Assembly (NCBI GenBank): GCA_023253495.1
Contig: JALRGF010000637.1
Span: 1-10,058 of the forward strand
DNA: 10,058 nt
Reading direction: 5' to 3'
DNA from: Verrucomicrobiales bacterium
Lineage (GTDB): Bacteria; Verrucomicrobiota; Verrucomicrobiia; Verrucomicrobiales; V1-33
The notes below the pieces were generated by a model. That model saw nothing but the letters and a program-made list of their open reading frames with translations. It was not told where the DNA came from and did not search any database. A program made the translations under genes and the position numbers. Each line of letters opens with the position of its first letter. The first letter of the stretch is position 1. Shown piece after piece: positions 8,301-10,058 of the stretch.

Positions 8301-10058
8301 ACTGTTCTACGTCCGCTACGGCCACGCCGACACCCTGGCCGTGGTGGGCGATGACCCGTCGACCCCCAACATCAACGAGGGGCTGGACCGCGTCACCCAG
8401 GGAGCCGTGCTCGACAACGCGTGGCGCCTCGTCGACCCGGACGCCACCTCGCCCGACTGGTCTCCTGGCGCGGCGGGCAGGCCCGAGCCCTACCAGTGGG
8501 CCGGCGCGGCCAATTCCCCGCAGCTGCAGGCCTCCGGCTCCCGCCGCTTCCTGCCCCAGCTGCTCATGGGCTGGGTCAAGCGCGTGCTCGACGCCGTCAA
8601 TCCCTACGAGGCCCGCTTCTCCACCGACTTCACCGGCGACGCTCCCTCCACCAGTTCCAGCATGCTCGTCCAGGCCGGCCGCCCCTACAACGGCCCCGTG
8701 GCCCTCAACAGCTCCAAGGATGTCATCGAAAACGTCGGTCTCATCGAGCTCTACGAGACTGTCCTGCAGCGCGCCAAGGACCTCACCGCCGGACAGCCTG
8801 CCGACACCGGAACCAACCAGGCCCTGCTCCTCGCGGCAACCCGCCTCGCCATGCTTTACGAACTGCTCGCCGGCGAAGCCTTCACGGATGCCCAGAATTC
8901 CTCGCTCTCCCTGACCACGGCGGACTCCGACAACATCCAGCTCAACTTCCCGGAACTGGCCGCCGCCAACCCCTATCTCTTCGCCTTCCAGAACGAGGTC
9001 CCCAGCCTCCTCCAGGAAGAACTCGCCCTCCTGCGCGGCACGGACTTCCTCAAGTCCTATCCGGTCCAGAACCGCCTCTTCTGGAACTACTTCAAGGGTC
9101 TCGGCGAGGCCGCCTACAACGCCAATTACAACATCCCCGACGCCAACAAGGACGGCCTCATCGACGAAAACGACGCCGCCATGCTGTATCCCCAGGGCCA
9201 CGGCGACGCCTGGGGGCAGTTCCTCTCGGCAGGGAAAATGCACTACGGTCTCCTCCAGATGGGCAACTACGACTGGAAGGCGCGCGCCGAACTCTATTCC
9301 CTCCTCGGCAACGTCATTCCCACCGACTACCTCGACGAGCAGTCGTTCGCCCGCACCGCCGCCAACAAGGCCCGCTGCGGCCTTTCCATCGTCAAGGCCA
9401 CCTACCGCGACGCCTACGTGGCCGACCCCGCCGCCCAGTGGCAGGGCTACACCGATACCGCCGATCCCGCCCGCGCCTGGGGCGTCTCGGAATGGGCCAA
9501 CCGCGCCGGACAGGGCACCGTCTTCGACTGGATGGTCGGCAACGCCATCCTCCCCGCCGGATCCACCGACCCCGCCACCGGCCAACCGCTCGAAGGCCTC
9601 GACCTCATCAACCGCGAGACCGCCAAGACCGACCTCCAGGCCCTCGCCGGCACCCTCCGGGAAATCCAGCAGGCGCTCGACGCCGCCAATCAGGGCCTCA
9701 CCCCCATCGGCATCAACCCCGACACCGTCAGCTTCGGCCTGGATTCGTTCTACGACGGCAACAGCTGGGAACGGAAAACCCACTTCACGCAAACCTACGA
9801 GTCCGCCGTCGCCGCCGCCGCCAACGCCAAGGCCGCCCTCGACTTCGTCAGCTCCACCTCGCAAACCATGCGCCAGATCGGAGAGGACGCCTCTGAGCTC
9901 AAGCAAAAGGCCATCGAGCAGGACATCGACTACCGCAACCGCCTCATCGCCCTGCTCGGCACCCCCTACACCGGCGCCATCGGCAACGGCAAGATCTTCG
10001 CGGAGGGCTACACCGGGCCCGACCTCCTCACCTACATGTATCTCGATGCCACCACCGT
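2290..10058 (+). CDS. Giant secreted multidomain lectin/LamG/PA14-like protein, 3' end beyond the window
   Basis: The frame is open from ATG 2290 to the last base: 2,589 full codons without a stop, so the protein exceeds 2,589 residues. Order seen: Sec signal peptide (1-26); legume-lectin-like beta domain (about 29-250; GFSFNFGP, GLAITFD, GWRIGFGGR); InlB-B-repeat-like segment ending VNWQWE (about 253-348); LamG/concanavalin-like domain (about 422-590; FSIEFWARR, DDSWHHWAAV, VRVWKTAL); PA14-like segment (about 655-740; GYYGWTLR, GQHTIQVDV). Residues 740 to about 2080 are beta-rich and aromatic, with PLKPGTYTITW (1051-1061), GPVYPVNWGG (1263-1272), PGFNPNEEHALVAPS (1370-1384) and FDYRFWYP (1581-1588). 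From about 2090 helices appear (WVKRVLDAVNPYEAR, VGLIELYETVLQR), then one EF-hand loop (2284-2295) and an Ala/Gln/Glu-rich helical stretch (about 2440-2550). Only four cysteines were found. No enzyme active site was recognised. Likely role: extracellular glycan binding, adhesion or surface architecture (inference). Confidence 0.92.
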   Translation, partial: MNLHFSTTGTLLIAWIALTLANLSRAQSFTETLQFPGSASRTDVSLLGSAKTVGDYVQLTDALATQEGSLVIASIPPGETVKRLTVKFEVQTPTAGSTTPPADGFSFNFGPDLFGSTIGEDGIPTGLAITFDTFDNGGSDTAPAAEVVYDSAVKAGISFSGTRVGGRAAGYATSTAESLSTGDTPVPVQIDLAVPNAGGNALVSVTWKGVQILQNVAVPYTPSKGWRIGFGGRTGDKYQKQSVRNISIEADTVVNLTVTSAFGGTQVYPAAGSSSISGGQSVTFTAPDYVYLDRYGKTLTGTDDDMRQRAAYRAKRVGGTVNGQPLATGSTLKLTSDSVVNWQWELEYLAEVNTGTESIQGLASSSVTDSTNQPTLGRNFRPLNYNFNSVVYSQIMGTGAGLDIQFQPKGYVVENAPGAPERFLQLSGGGDHLRADSAGTGLTGDDGSFSIEFWARRDPQTMTADQNVVSLGSSTVSGGQLRAGFTAPNAFFLSNNGTTVTAPASLTDDSWHHWAAVNDKTANTVTLYRDGKVVGQGSTALNFSGNQVVTIGARANGASAEGFFPGGVNNVRVWKTALPVEQIRNLIPTVQIGPGNTALGLEMPFDTVPTATTSGVYLERRKGGSSPSSVADTAGFTVENRSVATGFSLPSTSAVPAAGPSGYYGWTLRSKLTIDTTANYEFKFFAQSGGQLRIDGGLLIDLPAGGLPTIVRCHLTSGQHTIQVDVFDNGATPRTASLFYSSTELGLSPVLLDSPTPATQSKLNLTGRDEIATGAVPFTSSEGRNVSFLAKGFEAVLPETGTLAQVMAAACPGFHFKPLETTTGTFHNIDPADAGSLSSYRRVFWLWDKKFRFKVNVSGVGLPSTALSALSKYPYFKTIGGGQDGNTAVAQQAAPGVYTVLDLWLAETERLEVGTIYRSPDRRHTLKEVTSAINNFSTISFRSLQNTSYGGRAGKSSVIEAVTAPGSLTYTYDATLFRAQLAIGQGLDFSSLSAIDAQLTPALPDDAALVSVTANSQPSVTSPDATQDEPGSTSGQGDPWQWDTVGKKWFPLKPGTYTITWKDRNTAETYTMEITADFPTATRQLVLEDDAGNYLNNSGDHRTPFTFEGTAAAFPATPGAHYRYVVSPNPASLFPVDLDPVATDRWKFLRQAFSTQSTAKIDQTGAVPRFTESSPDTRTVLVFSYRPTTGVGTGDLSREQIAVRIVSSLDHKAHEKAGPPQTVASRITSPDDTAGYGSGYIVNEISNYNASIYDRSAAVGKWGPVYPVNWGGLYTEENGRRLSLGYYENPGSDAAGTVHPPVGWPYVVTHYDEVEYPSDEDDSVPVIYIASQLGSEGVGQSIVDPQPQRVFDPAQYSNLTVYQQPDRDLPGFNPNEEHALVAPSNLAAMTGDNSRNIGQSAFFALQNTINRLPITTTDENNTETTSYSDSTSEPFVLAQYTDTTTGQPRMTAYRVRIRRGFDAAGAPLAGTEEFPATDPETHLLVDKEGKPVPQPVNPQYDFSTVTFAGNLVLPFYPMNLVMGGRILEQNEGTNVSFPVPVAEQTSMVTNQQTLWHDKNKVPWVVAGDVVDYDENRVPGRFDYRFWYPLAQGFWLGEGQEAKANGTPVCWLPANEAGQTPGTLAGFTDGSYQSQKIAYRAYWKENYPVLKRGETLAYPGGEYKTDHPAAPGLPGVINWASAEVAFDSATRDMNLGLEDREVFNARFMRLLDRHDVEFAREALPTGLSPQNPDKVTVSGPRWYFKQLTGSLSRRFFYDSLAGRLVLLGRLNELDGGDPKLVQPPLGIATLEPNRLSHQDKVDLKALDENTDPNTEWKIAIGELYELSNRNAATTYTDSKGEEQDVPQSAQSTEVPLGLEWADPSRNIFRPLRSLGTGVVLVPNPESLTEPAGEERYVTLVENNDVKVGGAVTLHVIRLGDERYRGAVAVITPQDAFDEKVELKHSGDFGGATREVYYQWWVHDVAPLDGLATPDQAATGWTIFKQGKGLSSIRFEGYPNMILADKLFYVRYGHADTLAVVGDDPSTPNINEGLDRVTQGAVLDNAWRLVDPDATSPDWSPGAAGRPEPYQWAGAANSPQLQASGSRRFLPQLLMGWVKRVLDAVNPYEARFSTDFTGDAPSTSSSMLVQAGRPYNGPVALNSSKDVIENVGLIELYETVLQRAKDLTAGQPADTGTNQALLLAATRLAMLYELLAGEAFTDAQNSSLSLTTADSDNIQLNFPELAAANPYLFAFQNEVPSLLQEELALLRGTDFLKSYPVQNRLFWNYFKGLGEAAYNANYNIPDANKDGLIDENDAAMLYPQGHGDAWGQFLSAGKMHYGLLQMGNYDWKARAELYSLLGNVIPTDYLDEQSFARTAANKARCGLSIVKATYRDAYVADPAAQWQGYTDTADPARAWGVSEWANRAGQGTVFDWMVGNAILPAGSTDPATGQPLEGLDLINRETAKTDLQALAGTLREIQQALDAANQGLTPIGINPDTVSFGLDSFYDGNSWERKTHFTQTYESAVAAAANAKAALDFVSSTSQTMRQIGEDASELKQKAIEQDIDYRNRLIALLGTPYTGAIGNGKIFAEGYTGPDLLTYMYLDATT
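2374..3039 (+). other. Legume-lectin-like (L-type/concanavalin-fold) domain
   Basis: Protein residues about 29-250. Visible hallmarks are DYVQLTDA (55-62) near the start, GFSFNFGP (104-111), an ITFDTFDNGG strand-loop (129-138) in the position where L-type lectins have their Asp/Asn metal and sugar ligands, and a closing GWRIGFGGRTGD (225-236) followed by NISIE (245-249). This order matches bacterial lectin_legB-like domains. Sugar specificity cannot be read from the sequence. Confidence 0.6.
3046..3333 (+). other. InlB-B-repeat-like beta segment
   Basis: Protein residues about 253-348. It begins LTVTSAFGG, passes through GGQSVTFTAPDYVYLD, then a Gly/Thr-rich middle, and ends STLKLTSDSVVNWQWELEY. 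A final strand of the type V/I-N/T-W-x-W after an S-x-x-x-L turn is typical of the divergent InlB B-repeat-like modules of bacterial surface proteins. Only one copy is clear. A second FWLWD at 844-848, followed by a beta-type stretch, may be a degenerate echo. Confidence 0.4.
3553..4059 (+). other. LamG/concanavalin A-like lectin domain
   Basis: Protein residues about 422-590, the best-matched domain in the window. It shows the usual LamG_3 run: LQLSGGGDHLRAD, then FSIEFWARRDP (449-459), then DDSWHHWAAV (508-517), then TLYRDGKVVG (526-535), a VTIGARAN strand, and VRVWKTALP (571-579). These Trp-His-His-Trp and Val-Arg-Val-Trp strands are conserved in the family, which binds carbohydrate or protein ligands outside the cell, often with calcium. 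Confidence 0.85.
4252..4509 (+). other. PA14-like segment
   Basis: Protein residues about 655-740. It contains GYYGWTLRSKLTID (662-675), YEFKFFAQSGGQLRIDGGLL and a GQHTIQVDVFDNG strand. PA14 domains characteristically have a G-x-Y-x-F/W...S-D-D/G-G-x-L-x-I-D-G core followed by L-x-x-G-x-H-x-I-x-V/L. The match is good at these points, although the usual Asp-Asp is replaced by Ser-Gly-Gly. The family binds glycans in adhesins, toxins and glycosidases. Confidence 0.55.
9139..9174 (+). other. EF-hand/dockerin-type calcium-binding loop
   Basis: Protein residues 2284-2295 read DANKDGLIDEND. This is a perfect 12-position loop with Asp1, Asn3, Asp5, Gly6, Ile8, Asp9 and a closing Asp12, the dockerin-type variant. 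A dockerin needs two such loops and no second copy was seen nearby, so it is probably an isolated structural Ca2+ site between the helical parts of the protein. Confidence 0.7.

Noticed and set aside
8421..9896. Plus-strand alternative frame of 491 codons
   Set aside because: It is very rich in Arg, Pro, Gly and His with no folded-protein pattern. The overlapping frame of the giant gene carries the conserved motifs.
5749..9906. Minus-strand open frame of 1,385 codons
   Set aside because: It is exactly the mirror register of the giant plus-strand gene, begins with a TTG, is dominated by Gly/Val/Glu/Asp typical of GC-rich antisense translation, and shows no domain or signal peptide.

Overview
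The window is GC-rich (roughly low-to-mid 60s percent by eye). It holds two long plus-strand genes in the same reading frame, 30 bases apart, both encoding exported proteins. Large secreted proteins with LamG and lectin-like modules, strong G/C third-position bias and no clear Shine-Dalgarno sequences would fit a Verrucomicrobiota/Planctomycetota-type bacterium. This is inference from style: there is no rRNA or marker gene here.

Layout. Bases 1-126 look like the right-hand edge of an insertion sequence. A 25-residue reading-frame tail resembling an IstB C-terminus is followed by two copies of a 13-base repeat 25 bases apart, a pattern like IS21-family ends (low confidence). Bases 127-282 are a leader in which no convincing promoter was found. 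Bases 283-2259 encode a 658-residue secreted beta-rich protein with a GWNAVWLEV motif near its mature N-terminus.

Base 2290 begins the dominant feature, an uninterrupted reading frame of 2,589 complete codons that is still open at base 10058. It starts with a signal peptide, followed by a legume-lectin-like domain, an InlB-B-repeat-like segment, a LamG/concanavalin-type domain and a PA14-like segment. After these come about 1,850 residues that I cannot assign to a named family. That part is rich in Trp and Tyr, contains one perfect calcium-binding EF-hand/dockerin-type loop, and turns helical toward the window edge.

The short same-strand gap, the absence of an intervening terminator and the shared export signal suggest the two genes form an operon. 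The likely product is a cell-surface or secreted, glycan-binding giant protein with a smaller exported partner. No catalytic site was recognised in either protein. The very long minus-strand open frames are explained by codon bias in the plus-strand genes and are not annotated as genes.
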